Counted from the first letter of the stretch, positions 32,407 through 40,836 are shown. The stretch: DNA of 44,206 bases from Candidatus Woesearchaeota archaeon CG1_02_57_44 (GCA_001871415.1 MNWW01000069.1:1-44206); one strand, 5' to 3'. Numbers and translations: made by a program. Notes: generated from the sequence alone by a model not told the origin.

Positions 32407-33901
32407 CCTGCCACCTCCCGCCTGTGCGGGACAACGCTACGATACGGTCAGCATCGGCATAGTATGCCTGTATGATGCTCCCCACGACCGCGATGTCTGC
32501 GTATCCCTTGTCCACCATCCACTGCAGGATTGATTCCTTATCGCGAAGATCCTTGGCGATATCCCGGGGAGTCATGCCGGTGTGCAAGTTGAGCTCCTCG
32601 ACGAGCCGTATGCTGTCATTGACCTTCTCCACCACGTCATCGCGCGGCAGCCAACGATACAGATAATTTATTTCTAGCCCTGTCCCCGCCTCATCACCGC
32701 CGGTCAATATCTCGGCTAGCTCCAGGGTGCGGCGATTCCCACGACGTCGGTCACGGTATTGGATGAGCACCAGGTGCAACGCCTCAAGCTCGACCGCGGG
32801 GATGGCGATGGGCGGCTCGATGAGCCTGCGCTTGACCTGCCTGACCGTGTCGGCGTGCATGGTGGAATAGACGCTATGGCCCGTGTGCATGGCCTCGAAC
32901 ATGGTCTCCGCCTGTTCTTTTCGTCTCACCTCTCCGACGATGATGCGATCAGGGCGCATACGAAGCGAGGCGACCATCAGATGAAGCATGCTGATTTCCC
33001 CCTGCCCCTCCGGGTTCGCGTTCCTGGTGGTGAGCGCGACCCAATTGCCTTGCAATGCCGCAGGCAGCGCTATCTCGCGGGTGTCCTCGATGGTGATGAC
33101 CCGTTGGTTCGGGGGGATGAAGATGCCAAGCGCGCTGAGCATGCTGGTCTTGCCGCTCGCGGTCCCGCCAGCGACGATGATATTGAGCTCGTACTGCATG
33201 GCGAGCCAGAGCAATGCGACGACAGGCACCGTGAGGGTCTTGTTCACCAGCAGACTGACGACAGTCCATGGCGAGCGGGCGAAGCGGCGTATGGTGATGG
33301 TATTGCCGAAGGAGCTGACCGGCTGCATGGTGGCCGCGACACGATCGCCGGTGAGCAGGTGCGCGTCCATGATAGGATGCAGAGAGTTGATGTCATATCC
33401 TGTCTTTCGGCCTATCTGGCTGCTCAGGTTCAATATCGCCTCGTCGGAGAGCAGAAGCGTCGTCTTGCACCAGCCATGCTTGCGATGGTAGAGCATGATG
33501 GGCACGCGCGGGCCGTTGATGACCAGCTCCTCGATATTACCGTCCGCCATGAGGATGTCAAGGGTGCCCATGCCCAGCATCCGCTGCACGAGAAGGCCCG
33601 CGATGGTATCTGAGCCAAGCGCTCCCATCTCCTCGACCACTGTTTTTTTCGCCAGCAAAAAGAACTGCTCGCGCGCGTTTGCCGCCTCTTCGTGGCTTGC
33701 GGCACCTATGATGAGCGGGACCTGATGGGCCAGCTTGTCGCGGAGATGGTCAAGCATTGCGTCTGTGGCCTTGCCCAGGGAAGGCACCGTAAGCTCATAG
33801 CGCGGCACCGCATCTCCGAGCGCGAGTATCTTGACCCCTGCGACGACATGGTCTGCTTCGATGGCGTAGGAGGCGAGCTCTGCTGTGGTTTTGTCTGTCA
33901 T
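32399..33901 (-). CDS. Type II/IV secretion assembly ATPase (TadA/FlaI-like)
   Basis: 500 aa. It powers extension of the filament by pushing the platform proteins. An N-terminal domain (about 1-200) is followed by the RecA-like ATPase: Walker A GGTASGKTS (245-253), Asp box IEDTREIAL (271-279), Walker B IIVGEVRRKE (320-329), and His box TGHSVYSTMHADT (340-352). The long N-terminal region resembles archaeal FlaI/TadA proteins. It is the first of three coupled genes (ATPase, TadB-like, TadC-like). Confidence 0.95.
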   Translation of the reverse strand: MTDKTTAELASYAIEADHVVAGVKILALGDAVPRYELTVPSLGKATDAMLDHLRDKLAHQVPLIIGAASHEEAANAREQFFLLAKKTVVEEMGALGSDTIAGLLVQRMLGMGTLDILMADGNIEELVINGPRVPIMLYHRKHGWCKTTLLLSDEAILNLSSQIGRKTGYDINSLHPIMDAHLLTGDRVAATMQPVSSFGNTITIRRFARSPWTVVSLLVNKTLTVPVVALLWLAMQYELNIIVAGGTASGKTSMLSALGIFIPPNQRVITIEDTREIALPAALQGNWVALTTRNANPEGQGEISMLHLMVASLRMRPDRIIVGEVRRKEQAETMFEAMHTGHSVYSTMHADTVRQVKRRLIEPPIAIPAVELEALHLVLIQYRDRRRGNRRTLELAEILTGGDEAGTGLEINYLYRWLPRDDVVEKVNDSIRLVEELNLHTGMTPRDIAKDLRDKESILQWMVDKGYADIAVVGSIIQAYYADADRIVALSRTGGRWQGG

Positions 33902-33974
33902 TGCCCAGCGCCTCCCGTCCGTCTATACCAGCAGACATCAGGATGATATGATACATCCGAGCAAGAACGATGAT

Positions 33975-34499
33975 TCATGTGTACCTCACCGCGTACACGT
34001 ATATCATGCCCATGACCACGAGCACGCTGGCGATGGCGAACAGCACCAGCTTCACTGCCTTGGGCATGCTCCTGCCTGGGCGTCCTTGAGCGCCGACCTG
34101 TTGGACGTATGCCGCCCCGACCGGAGGGTACACTACTTCTACAATCCCCTGCCCCTGCAGTTGGAGCGCCCAGGTCTCGACCTGCTGACTCGAGACACCC
34201 ATCTCCCGCGCCAGTCCCTGCAGCGATATCTTCCGGACTGCGAGCACCCTCGCGTAGAGCGTGTCATAGTGGGTTTTGATGATAAACATGGCTGCGCGTT
34301 GTTCTGTCGTCGCTGCAATCGCTGCAGCCGGACGCGAGGCGCTCCTTGCAGAATCTAGAGCCCTGCCCTTGGAGGCCGAAGACGATACAGCAGGAGCCGA
34401 TCTGTCGGCTTTGATCTTGGAGCTGCCTTGCCGACCACGAGTCCTGCCAGCACTCTTGCCTGCCTTCGCCTGCATGCGATTCATCAGTCCCATGAACAT
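33975..34499 (-). CDS. Membrane-tethered winged-helix-like protein, 174 aa
   Basis: A basic, disordered Ala/Ser/Arg-rich N-terminus (about 1-65) is followed by a wHTH-like region: LYARVLAVRKISLQGLAREM, then GVSSQQVETWALQLQGQGIVEVVYPPVG with the recognition-helix and wing pattern. A single hydrophobic helix near the C-terminus (KLVLFAIASVLVVMGMIYVYA) places the domain on the cytosolic side. The start could be 34499, 34493 or 34484. Located between a bitopic membrane protein and the ATPase, it might sense the pilus machine or regulate the locus, or the fold may serve a protein-protein role. Confidence 0.75.
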   Translation of the reverse strand: MFMGLMNRMQAKAGKSAGRTRGRQGSSKIKADRSAPAVSSSASKGRALDSARSASRPAAAIAATTEQRAAMFIIKTHYDTLYARVLAVRKISLQGLAREMGVSSQQVETWALQLQGQGIVEVVYPPVGAAYVQQVGAQGRPGRSMPKAVKLVLFAIASVLVVMGMIYVYAVRYT

Positions 34500-34561
34500 T
34501 CCTTCCCTGTGACGTATCCTGTTGCCCGTTCCAATACTCAGGTATTTTCTCTCGGAAGACC

Positions 34562-35137
34562 TCAGAGCAGCTTCTTCATCACCCGCTCGTACGTCGTGAA
34601 ATCCTTGCTTGATGTGAATTTCGCGATGACCTTTTCAGGCAGCTGCTCGAGCAGCTCGTCGGTCATACGCAACACAGTCTTCACATCGTCATCGATGCTG
34701 TCCTCCTGCCGCTCTGCGTCCGAGGAGGCGGACGCATCGCCGTCCACACCCGCGACGCCTGTCACAGGTCGAAGCTCATCAAGGATATGCGTCAGCACTC
34801 GCTGGTCTTCAGGCAGTGCCTGTTCCTGCTCGAGCGTCGCACGAAATTGCTCAAGCACTTCTGACGCATCAAGACCTGCAGTGCCAGAGGAAGTGCCATC
34901 CGCAATTTCCCGCCTCACACCATCTGAACCAGCTCCTTTCATACCTGCGGTAAAAGCGCCTGCAGTACCATAGCCACCCGTTCCTCCAGCATAAGACTGC
35001 TGTTCAGGCGGCATAGGCAGAACCGAACGTGCGCCCATGAGCTGCTTGATGAACAGAAGCATCGCTATTGCCAGGAGCGCCAGCAAAGAAAGTGTGAGCA
35101 CTAGGACAATGGTTTCCAGAGTACCAACAGCTATCAT
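34562..35137 (-). CDS. Bitopic membrane protein of the pilus locus, 191 aa
   Basis: Start at 35137 is chosen from a TATA box upstream and GGGGGTGG just before it. One membrane helix (about 8-32, TIVLVLTLSLLALLAIAMLL), a Gly/Ala/Ser-rich linker (GGTGGYGTAGAFTAGMKGAG), then an acidic C-terminal part with a helical EQFRATLEQEQALPEDQRV stretch and the end LPEKVIAKFTSSKDFTTYE. No known family is named. It opens the second block of the pilus locus. Confidence 0.72.
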   Translation of the reverse strand: MIAVGTLETIVLVLTLSLLALLAIAMLLFIKQLMGARSVLPMPPEQQSYAGGTGGYGTAGAFTAGMKGAGSDGVRREIADGTSSGTAGLDASEVLEQFRATLEQEQALPEDQRVLTHILDELRPVTGVAGVDGDASASSDAERQEDSIDDDVKTVLRMTDELLEQLPEKVIAKFTSSKDFTTYERVMKKLL

Positions 35138-35174
35138 CTGCCACCCCCTTTTTAGTATGCCGTCAATCCGGCAG

Positions 35175-35184
35175 TTTATAAAGG
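35175..35184 (-). promoter_or_regulatory. TATA box for the pilus machinery block
   Basis: CCTTTATAAA on the minus strand, about 42 bp upstream of the ATG at 35137, leaving a leader with GGGGGTGG. Confidence 0.65.
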
Positions 35185-35236
35185 TTACTGTGCTATAAAG
35201 CCCTGGATATGTGCTCAGCACAACAGCAAAGCTCCA

Positions 35237-36103
35237 TCAGGAAGGTCTAGCCAACACAAGAGGTACACGGATCGTCTGCCCGGCGCCATCGCTGGCAATA
35301 GCTGCGTATCCCCCGACAATGCGCAATGCCTGCGTCCCTCCAGCAACGTCCACAGTGGTGTTGACTGTGACCATGCCCGGCACCGTAGCTCCAGCACCCA
35401 AAACTCCAGCGACCCCTTCCTGAAGGCCGAATGCTACCCGGACCAGACCTGCCGGACTTGCTGTCTGCAAGAGTAGTTCACCATTATCCTCTCCTGGAGA
35501 AAGTACCCCCGACAGCACACAACTCCCATTACGATGCAGAATGGTCACGCTCAGCAGCGTTCCGCTCGGATCAGGACTGATGGCGGGACAGCTGCTGGCG
35601 TTCTGCGCTTCGACATGGACAAGTACCGTTATCTGCGATGGAGTCGCCGCTGTCCACACTTGGCGTAAGCTCGTCGAGTTCATACCGCTCCATCCTTGCA
35701 TCGGTTCTATCCATATGCCTGCGCGCGGATCCGATAGGTTCTCCACCAGCACCCCACTACCATTGACACCATACAACGCGATGCTGCTGCGCGACGCGCT
35801 CGCGTACGCGCCCTCGATATACTTCTGATACGCGCCAAGCTGCGATGCGACAGATACGCCCAATGGCATCGCGACATAGACATGCGCGAGCATACTGCCA
35901 TTGCCAGAGGTTGCGTTGCGCATGCTCGCGTTCACGCCAAGCAAGTCGTGATACAGCCCAGAGCCGATGTCGTCCGCAAGGTAGGCAAGGAATTCATCGT
36001 GCGTTGGCTGCTGGTAGCCATGCTGCCGAAAGGAGATGGCGGCCAGCAGCAACGGCATGAACAAGAGGACCGCGGCGACCGTGAAGAGCACGCCTTTAGC
36101 CAT
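35237..36103 (-). CDS. Secreted or membrane-anchored protein of the pilus locus, 288 aa
   Basis: N-terminus MAKGVLFTVAAVLLFMPLLL is a signal anchor or pilin-like hydrophobic segment. The rest is an extracellular-type, beta-rich sequence with several N-x-S/T sequons (NASMRNATSGNGS, NGSGVLVENLS, NASSCPA). Two Cys (SSCPA, GSCVL) may form a disulfide. It starts at an 8-bp ATGGCTAA overlap with the 44-codon ORF. No family recognised; probably a pilus-associated surface component. Confidence 0.75.
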   Translation of the reverse strand: MAKGVLFTVAAVLLFMPLLLAAISFRQHGYQQPTHDEFLAYLADDIGSGLYHDLLGVNASMRNATSGNGSMLAHVYVAMPLGVSVASQLGAYQKYIEGAYASASRSSIALYGVNGSGVLVENLSDPRAGIWIEPMQGWSGMNSTSLRQVWTAATPSQITVLVHVEAQNASSCPAISPDPSGTLLSVTILHRNGSCVLSGVLSPGEDNGELLLQTASPAGLVRVAFGLQEGVAGVLGAGATVPGMVTVNTTVDVAGGTQALRIVGGYAAIASDGAGQTIRVPLVLARPS

Positions 36104-36230
36104 GCGCCGCGACCCCCACCATCATCGATACCCTGTCAGCATCGGCCTGCGTCCGCGTTCCGACACGCTCGCCACGGGCAACATCCCCAGCGTCCGGCTC
36201 GATGCCCGCAACGACCAACAAATCATCCAT
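36096..36230 (-). CDS. 44-aa ORF chained by 8-bp overlaps
   Basis: Frame from the ATG at 36230 (overlap ATGGATGA with the previous gene) to the TAA at 36096 (overlap ATGGCTAA with the next gene). The product is MDDLLVVAGIEPDAGDVARG... followed by an Arg/Thr/Ala-rich tail, without a clear fold. The exact chaining on both sides suggests a real coupled small gene, but the sequence itself is weak evidence. Confidence 0.42.
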   Translation of the reverse strand: MDDLLVVAGIEPDAGDVARGERVGTRTQADADRVSMMVGVAAHG

Positions 36231-36693
36231 GCTGCCACGCCTCCATGCGCGCATCGTAGACAGTCGATTCAGCAACAAAGACGCGATGCACTATCACGAA
36301 ACTACCTGTCGGATTAGCGGCAGCGCTGCATCCTGTAGTCGTGGCCGACTGTACGATCGTGCCCATTGTTGTGGACACGCTCAACGTAGAGCAGAACGAA
36401 AACCCGTCGAGCGCGATCTGCAGCGAAGTGCCATTGCTCACGCCTTGGACAAGAGTCCCATCCTTCTCGAGAACGATGAGTGCGTCGCGGGCGCGCATGC
36501 CCATATCGTCAGAGGCCGCTATCCGCGATAGCGCGCCCATTATGCCGACCACCAACGCGACAGTGACCAGCAGCGCAAACATCGCGTCAAGCGTGAACAG
36601 GAATCCTCTACGCCCGTGCTGCCATGACAGACGACCGGCAACCCGTGGGCGAGCAAGTACTCGTGGACGAGACCGGATATCTTGTCCACGCAT
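36223..36693 (-). CDS. Minor-pilin-like protein, 156 aa
   Basis: ATG at 36693 forms a TGATG overlap with the preceding stop (GTG at 36699 is an alternative). An Arg-rich leader (about 30 residues) is followed by the pilin-like segment RRGFLFTLDAMFALLVTVAL, similar in layout to the RAQLFSSDALLAVTLFV of its neighbour, and then a Ser/Thr-rich extracellular part with two Cys. The F-x-x-D-A motif in both suggests related minor pilins. Confidence 0.75.
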   Translation of the reverse strand: MRGQDIRSRPRVLARPRVAGRLSWQHGRRGFLFTLDAMFALLVTVALVVGIMGALSRIAASDDMGMRARDALIVLEKDGTLVQGVSNGTSLQIALDGFSFCSTLSVSTTMGTIVQSATTTGCSAAANPTGSFVIVHRVFVAESTVYDARMEAWQHG

Positions 36694-37328
36694 CAACACG
36701 CATCACCGCAGGAGATGTATACCCACAATTGACCGCGTCGCAGGCCTGCGCCCGCGTCCAGAACCATCTCGCGCATCGCGACAGAGACCTGCGTCGCGTT
36801 GCCTGCCTGCAGGCCCATCGACTGCGTGACGCCATAGTCCGTGCCGTTCCATATCTTCACCAGCACCCGCAGGTCATGCTGATACACCCCGAGCAGCGCA
36901 CGAGAAGTAGTATAGTTCTCATTCATCAGTGCCGCCAGACGAGACACCTTTACTGGATCAAGCGCCAGATACTCCCCAACCCATGATCCGAGCCCAAGCG
37001 CCTGAATACTACTAGCGTTCGCCACAGCAAGGCCATCCCAATCAGCCGGCAGTCCTGGTGAGACCGCAAGCTGCGATGCGACGAGCTTCGCCTCAAGCGC
37101 CAGGGCATCGCGCTGGGTGGCGAGCGTGATGCGTTCTTGCACCTGCCTGCCAGCCCAGGCCGAAGCGAGGAGCACGATGACAAAGAGTGTGACCGCCAGC
37201 AGCGCGTCGCTGCTGAACAATTGCGCACGCTTGCCACGTCGAGCGCGAAAAGGAATCAGGGAAGCAAAAGAGTGGAATCGAAATGCATTGACAGCAAGAC
37301 TACTCCCCAGGAACAACCCGTCGCTCAT
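36693..37328 (-). CDS. Minor-pilin-like protein, 211 aa
   Basis: ATG at 37328 overlaps the preceding stop (ATGA); the longer frame to 37568 is inside the upstream gene. After about 36 basic/polar residues comes RAQLFSSDALLAVTLFVIVL (35-54), a type IV pilin-like hydrophobic core with a basic residue just before it. The extracellular part includes DALALEAKLVASQLAVSPGL, sequons (NASS, NYTT, NGTD, NATQ) and a Cys pair near the end (YISCGDAC). Confidence 0.8.
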   Translation of the reverse strand: MSDGLFLGSSLAVNAFRFHSFASLIPFRARRGKRAQLFSSDALLAVTLFVIVLLASAWAGRQVQERITLATQRDALALEAKLVASQLAVSPGLPADWDGLAVANASSIQALGLGSWVGEYLALDPVKVSRLAALMNENYTTSRALLGVYQHDLRVLVKIWNGTDYGVTQSMGLQAGNATQVSVAMREMVLDAGAGLRRGQLWVYISCGDAC

Positions 37329-38554
37329 GGCGCCCCTCCGCAGCAGCAGGATTGCAGTCCGCAGAACCCAGCCGCAGCGACTGCTGCCCCCTCGCCCGGG
37401 GCACAGGATACCTTGCAGGATCCCCCTTGTCCTTGCAACGCGCACCATTGCGCGCAGCTGTAGGCGCGCTGCAGCGGCGCGACCGTGACCACTCCTTTGA
37501 TATTCGTGAGATTCGCGCTGCTGAGCACATTCGTGGTGTTGCCAGCAACCGCTCCAGGAAACGCGCAATGTGCCCTGTTGGCGTCGCGTGAGAACCAGAC
37601 AACTTCCACCAGGTGCGCCTCGGAACGAAAGTGCAGCGTGTACGGCGTGCCATCACGAAGCGTCGACGGAAGCGACAGCTCCGTACGAGTTCCATTGGGA
37701 GCAAGAGCGACATCCATGCCCTTGCCTGCGGCAAGCCTGCACAATTCATCCGCGTGCAGACGCTGCGCGATATGCCTGCCTTGCACCGTGCGGTCCGCCA
37801 CCTGCGAGAAGACCGCTAGCAGGAGGACGAGCAATGCCGCGAGCATGATGATAAGGTCGACGCTGACCTGTGCCCGCCGCAGCGCGCGTATGGCCTGCAG
37901 CGCGACGATGTTTGCTAGCAGCAGGAGTATCGCGACAAGTGCGAGCACCCACCAGGGAACTGGACGGGAAAGCAGGTCTGCGCCTCCAGGAACGTTAGGC
38001 AAACTGACGCCCACCCCCTCATCAGCAATAGGCGCCATCGCATCCGTTTCACCTTCCGCCCTGGCATCCGTCGACGGTGCCGTCCCTGACAGGAGAGATT
38101 CGAGGAGAGTGACCTCGACGCTGTCAGCGCCGACCAGGAGGTGCAACGCAGGTCCATCGACGATGCAGTAATCGCCATCAGTCACAGGCACGGTTTCAGC
38201 GCCGGCCCTGACATCCGAGCATTGTCCAGGCGATGGGCTGACAGTGTGGCCATTGAGCACCATCAGCACCTTGGGTCCTGCGCGGACAAATGCCAAGTCA
38301 GGCGGCATATCCACAGTACCTGTCTGCGCGTCCAGCGACGGAAGTGAAAGGCCCTGCATAGATTCAGCGCCCTTATCTGTGCCATCCTGATAGATGGGTG
38401 CTGACGCCGCGCTGACAGGATACGCAAAGGCAGGAATCAGAAAAAACAAGACAAGAACCAAGAAAAGGAAAGACAAACGAATAGAACGTGCTTGGCGGAT
38501 TCTGCAGGGCGCACCGTGATGGACATCATAAGCTCTAGCCCTTATCGCACCCAT
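37325..38554 (-). CDS. Membrane protein with Cys-rich tail, 409 aa
   Basis: The ATG at 38554 forms a TGATG overlap with the adhesin stop. A signal-like segment (about 26-48) is followed by an extracellular-type part, two helices (about 200-222, WWVLALVAILLLLANIVAL, and 232-252, LIIMLAALLVLLLAVFS), a basic loop, and a C-terminal region that ends in a dense Cys cluster (YSCAQWCALQG, CKVSC, GFCGLQSCCCGGAP). The Cys-rich tail points to disulfides outside the cell or metal binding. No family recognised; part of the propeller-adhesin block. Confidence 0.78.
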   Translation of the reverse strand: MGAIRARAYDVHHGAPCRIRQARSIRLSFLFLVLVLFFLIPAFAYPVSAASAPIYQDGTDKGAESMQGLSLPSLDAQTGTVDMPPDLAFVRAGPKVLMVLNGHTVSPSPGQCSDVRAGAETVPVTDGDYCIVDGPALHLLVGADSVEVTLLESLLSGTAPSTDARAEGETDAMAPIADEGVGVSLPNVPGGADLLSRPVPWWVLALVAILLLLANIVALQAIRALRRAQVSVDLIIMLAALLVLLLAVFSQVADRTVQGRHIAQRLHADELCRLAAGKGMDVALAPNGTRTELSLPSTLRDGTPYTLHFRSEAHLVEVVWFSRDANRAHCAFPGAVAGNTTNVLSSANLTNIKGVVTVAPLQRAYSCAQWCALQGQGGSCKVSCAPGEGAAVAAAGFCGLQSCCCGGAP

Positions 38555-40611
38555 CAGTATCCCACCTTCGCGACCGCCATATTGCCGTTCATGTTCTCCG
38601 TGTCAGTGAATGTCCAGAGCACCTGGCCGTTCGTGCCGTTGAACGCACGGAGGGTATTGTCCCAGCCGTGGACGATGACATCGGCCTTGCTATTGTTATC
38701 CAGGTCAGCGAAGACCCAGTAGGTCATCTCATCAGTATGCGGCGCCGATGTGTACAATAGCTGACCAACATCATCCAGGACACGGTATGTCTTGTCATCA
38801 GCGAATCCATAGAGCACCTCGGGCCCGCTGTCGCCGAGCACATCATCGACGCCAAGGACGTAGGCGTTCGACCAGTCGGTCACATGGTGCCAGAGCGTCG
38901 TGCCGTCTGTGCCGTTGTAGGCCTGCAGATGCTGCGTCCAGTCGCCCATCACCACGAGGTCAGGAACGCCGTCGCCGGTGATATCGCCGATCGCGATGTT
39001 ATTCAGGGTGCCGGAGCTGTATGCCTCACTCGCCCACGCTTCCGATCCTGTGGCCCCGTCGAGCAGATACGCCTTGTTCTTCTTGCCGCCAACGACGATA
39101 TCAGCCCGGTCATCACCCGTGAAGTCCCGGGCAACAAGGGAGCTCTTGACCTGGTCGCCCCCTATGCTCAACTGATGCGTCCAGAGCACCGCGCCGCTCA
39201 CGCCAGTGAACGCGTAGACATCCTTGTTGCCCAGGTTGGCCACTGCGATATCGGCCACGTCGTCAGCGTCGAACCTTCCGGCTGCGATGACATCCAGGGC
39301 GTTCTTCGCGAAATCAGCAGACACCCACAGCTCTGCGCCCGTGGTCCCATTGAGCCTGTAGAGTTTCTTCTTGCTGCCGCCAACATACACGCTGCTGCCA
39401 TTAATGAGCATATTGCTCTGCAGGACATCGCTGCTGACGCTCAGGGAATGCGACCATCGGATGCTGCCATTGCTGCCATACAGGCCATAGATGGTGCCCT
39501 CGCCCTTCTTGCCGACGACAACATCATCAAGTCCATCACCGTCAAGATCACCCGCCGCAAGCGTATCAGGATAATACGATAGTTGCGGACTGGTCCACAT
39601 GAGTCCGCCTGTGCGATTGACCGCAATGACACGCTGCGGCCATTCCCAATCCGAGGCAATGATGGCAATGCGAAAACCATCAGCAGTGGCATTTGTGCTG
39701 TTGCTGCTGTTGGTGCTGTTGCTGGCATTGCTCGTGTTGGTCGCGACGACAAGGAAGGTCCAATTCACCGACCACCCGCTATGGGTGGCAGCGTCGATGG
39801 CCTTGCACCCCCATGCGTAGCTGCCGGCAGGATGAGCCGCGCCCCAGCTGCAGGAGCCATAGGTGCCCGATAGTGCGCAGGACGACTGCAGGGCCCAGCC
39901 GCTGAGATTCGACCAGAGCTGCAGCGATGAGAGAGAGGTCTCATCGGTCGCGTTGCAGGTGAACGATATGCTCACATTGCCGCCCGTCGCGTTCCACACC
40001 GTCGCGTTGTCAGGGACAAGAGCATTCGCTTCCGGCGGTATGCTGTCAGGCGATAGGCAGCCGCTGGTATCAAACGAGCAATTGCCCATGCACACCATGC
40101 TGCCGCCCGCATAGCCAAGACCGATGCAGGTCTGGCCAAGGCTTCCGTCACACTGCTCGCCCTGCTCGGTGATGCCATTGCCACAGACAGGCGCACTCTG
40201 GTTGACCGTGCTGGCATTACTGATGAGAACACCATCATCCGTCGACGTGACATACAGGTACTGGAATCCCTGCGTTGTAGGCAGTGCTCCTGCGACGGAA
40301 ACATCCACCGGGTGGTGGACCGCCTCACCATTGTCGAACACCAGTAGCAGGGAGCCATGTTGCACCTGTTGTGACGCGATGCCTGCGGGCAGCGTCACGG
40401 CGACGCGTGTCTGGCTGCCGACCCCTTGCTGATGCACGTATGCCGCAGCTTCTGCGATATCGCGCAGGGCAGCATTGGCCTGCGAGCGCGCAAGCTGGTT
40501 GCTCGCTGACGACAAGGTATCGCTCTGCAACGCGATGCTGGAGGCCAGTATGGCCAGGCCTGCAGCTAGCAGTATCAGTACTTCGACTCCTGCCTGACCC
40601 TTACGCATCAT
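38554..40611 (-). CDS. Type IV pilin-like adhesin with beta-propeller, 685 aa
   Basis: Starts MMRKGQAGVEVLILLAAGLA, a class III pilin-like signal with QAGVE. Residues about 60-135 are a polar stalk. A Cys-rich module of the DUF4215 type follows (CGNGITEQGEQCDG at 143-156, with six Cys to 185), then a middle Ig-like part (190-290) and a Thr/Asn/Ser linker (NTSNASNSTNSSNSTNATA). From about 310 to the end is a propeller with FG-GAP calcium motifs (AAGDLDGDGLDDVVVG, AIGDITGDGVPDLVV, VFADLDNNSKADVIV) interleaved with PQQ-like GxxxW repeats. It is probably a pilus-tip or surface adhesin. Start could be 40608. Confidence 0.85.
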   Translation of the reverse strand: MMRKGQAGVEVLILLAAGLAILASSIALQSDTLSSASNQLARSQANAALRDIAEAAAYVHQQGVGSQTRVAVTLPAGIASQQVQHGSLLLVFDNGEAVHHPVDVSVAGALPTTQGFQYLYVTSTDDGVLISNASTVNQSAPVCGNGITEQGEQCDGSLGQTCIGLGYAGGSMVCMGNCSFDTSGCLSPDSIPPEANALVPDNATVWNATGGNVSISFTCNATDETSLSSLQLWSNLSGWALQSSCALSGTYGSCSWGAAHPAGSYAWGCKAIDAATHSGWSVNWTFLVVATNTSNASNSTNSSNSTNATADGFRIAIIASDWEWPQRVIAVNRTGGLMWTSPQLSYYPDTLAAGDLDGDGLDDVVVGKKGEGTIYGLYGSNGSIRWSHSLSVSSDVLQSNMLINGSSVYVGGSKKKLYRLNGTTGAELWVSADFAKNALDVIAAGRFDADDVADIAVANLGNKDVYAFTGVSGAVLWTHQLSIGGDQVKSSLVARDFTGDDRADIVVGGKKNKAYLLDGATGSEAWASEAYSSGTLNNIAIGDITGDGVPDLVVMGDWTQHLQAYNGTDGTTLWHHVTDWSNAYVLGVDDVLGDSGPEVLYGFADDKTYRVLDDVGQLLYTSAPHTDEMTYWVFADLDNNSKADVIVHGWDNTLRAFNGTNGQVLWTFTDTENMNGNMAVAKVGY

Positions 40612-40643
40612 GCACCCCTTTTTGTCCTGTTGCCGTCAAAGGG

Positions 40644-40653
40644 CGTTATAAAG
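40644..40653 (-). promoter_or_regulatory. TATA box for the adhesin block
   Basis: CTTTATAACG on the minus strand, about 37 bp upstream of the ATG at 40611, leaving a short leader that contains AGGGGTG. Confidence 0.65.
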
Positions 40654-40743
40654 CTTTCGCCGGTGCAGAGGGAAGAGACGCCCAACATCCTAAGGCAATG
40701 CAAAACGGCATGGCGTTGGATGTGAAGAGACAACGGAAATGAC

Positions 40744-40836
40744 AAAAGAAGAGACAGCAAAGGGCACAAGAGACAAAAGAAGAGACAGCAAAGAGCGCAG
40801 GAGACACAAGAAGAGACAGCAAAGGGAATAGGGGGC
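40744..40836. repeat. Three 31-bp purine-rich tandem repeats
   Basis: Copies begin at 40744, 40775 and 40806, each with core AAGAAGAGACAGCAAAG. Copies differ by a few bases. A partial degenerate copy lies at about 40724. There are no spacers, so this is not CRISPR. It lies between the CorA gene and the adhesin promoter, about 90 bp beyond the adhesin TATA box. Confidence 0.85.

Noticed and set aside
32759-33613. Open frame (284 codons) on the plus strand
   Set aside because: Antisense of the assembly ATPase; His/Asp/Arg-rich shadow.
40744-40836. CRISPR array
   Set aside because: The repeats are contiguous with no spacers, and no cas genes are near.
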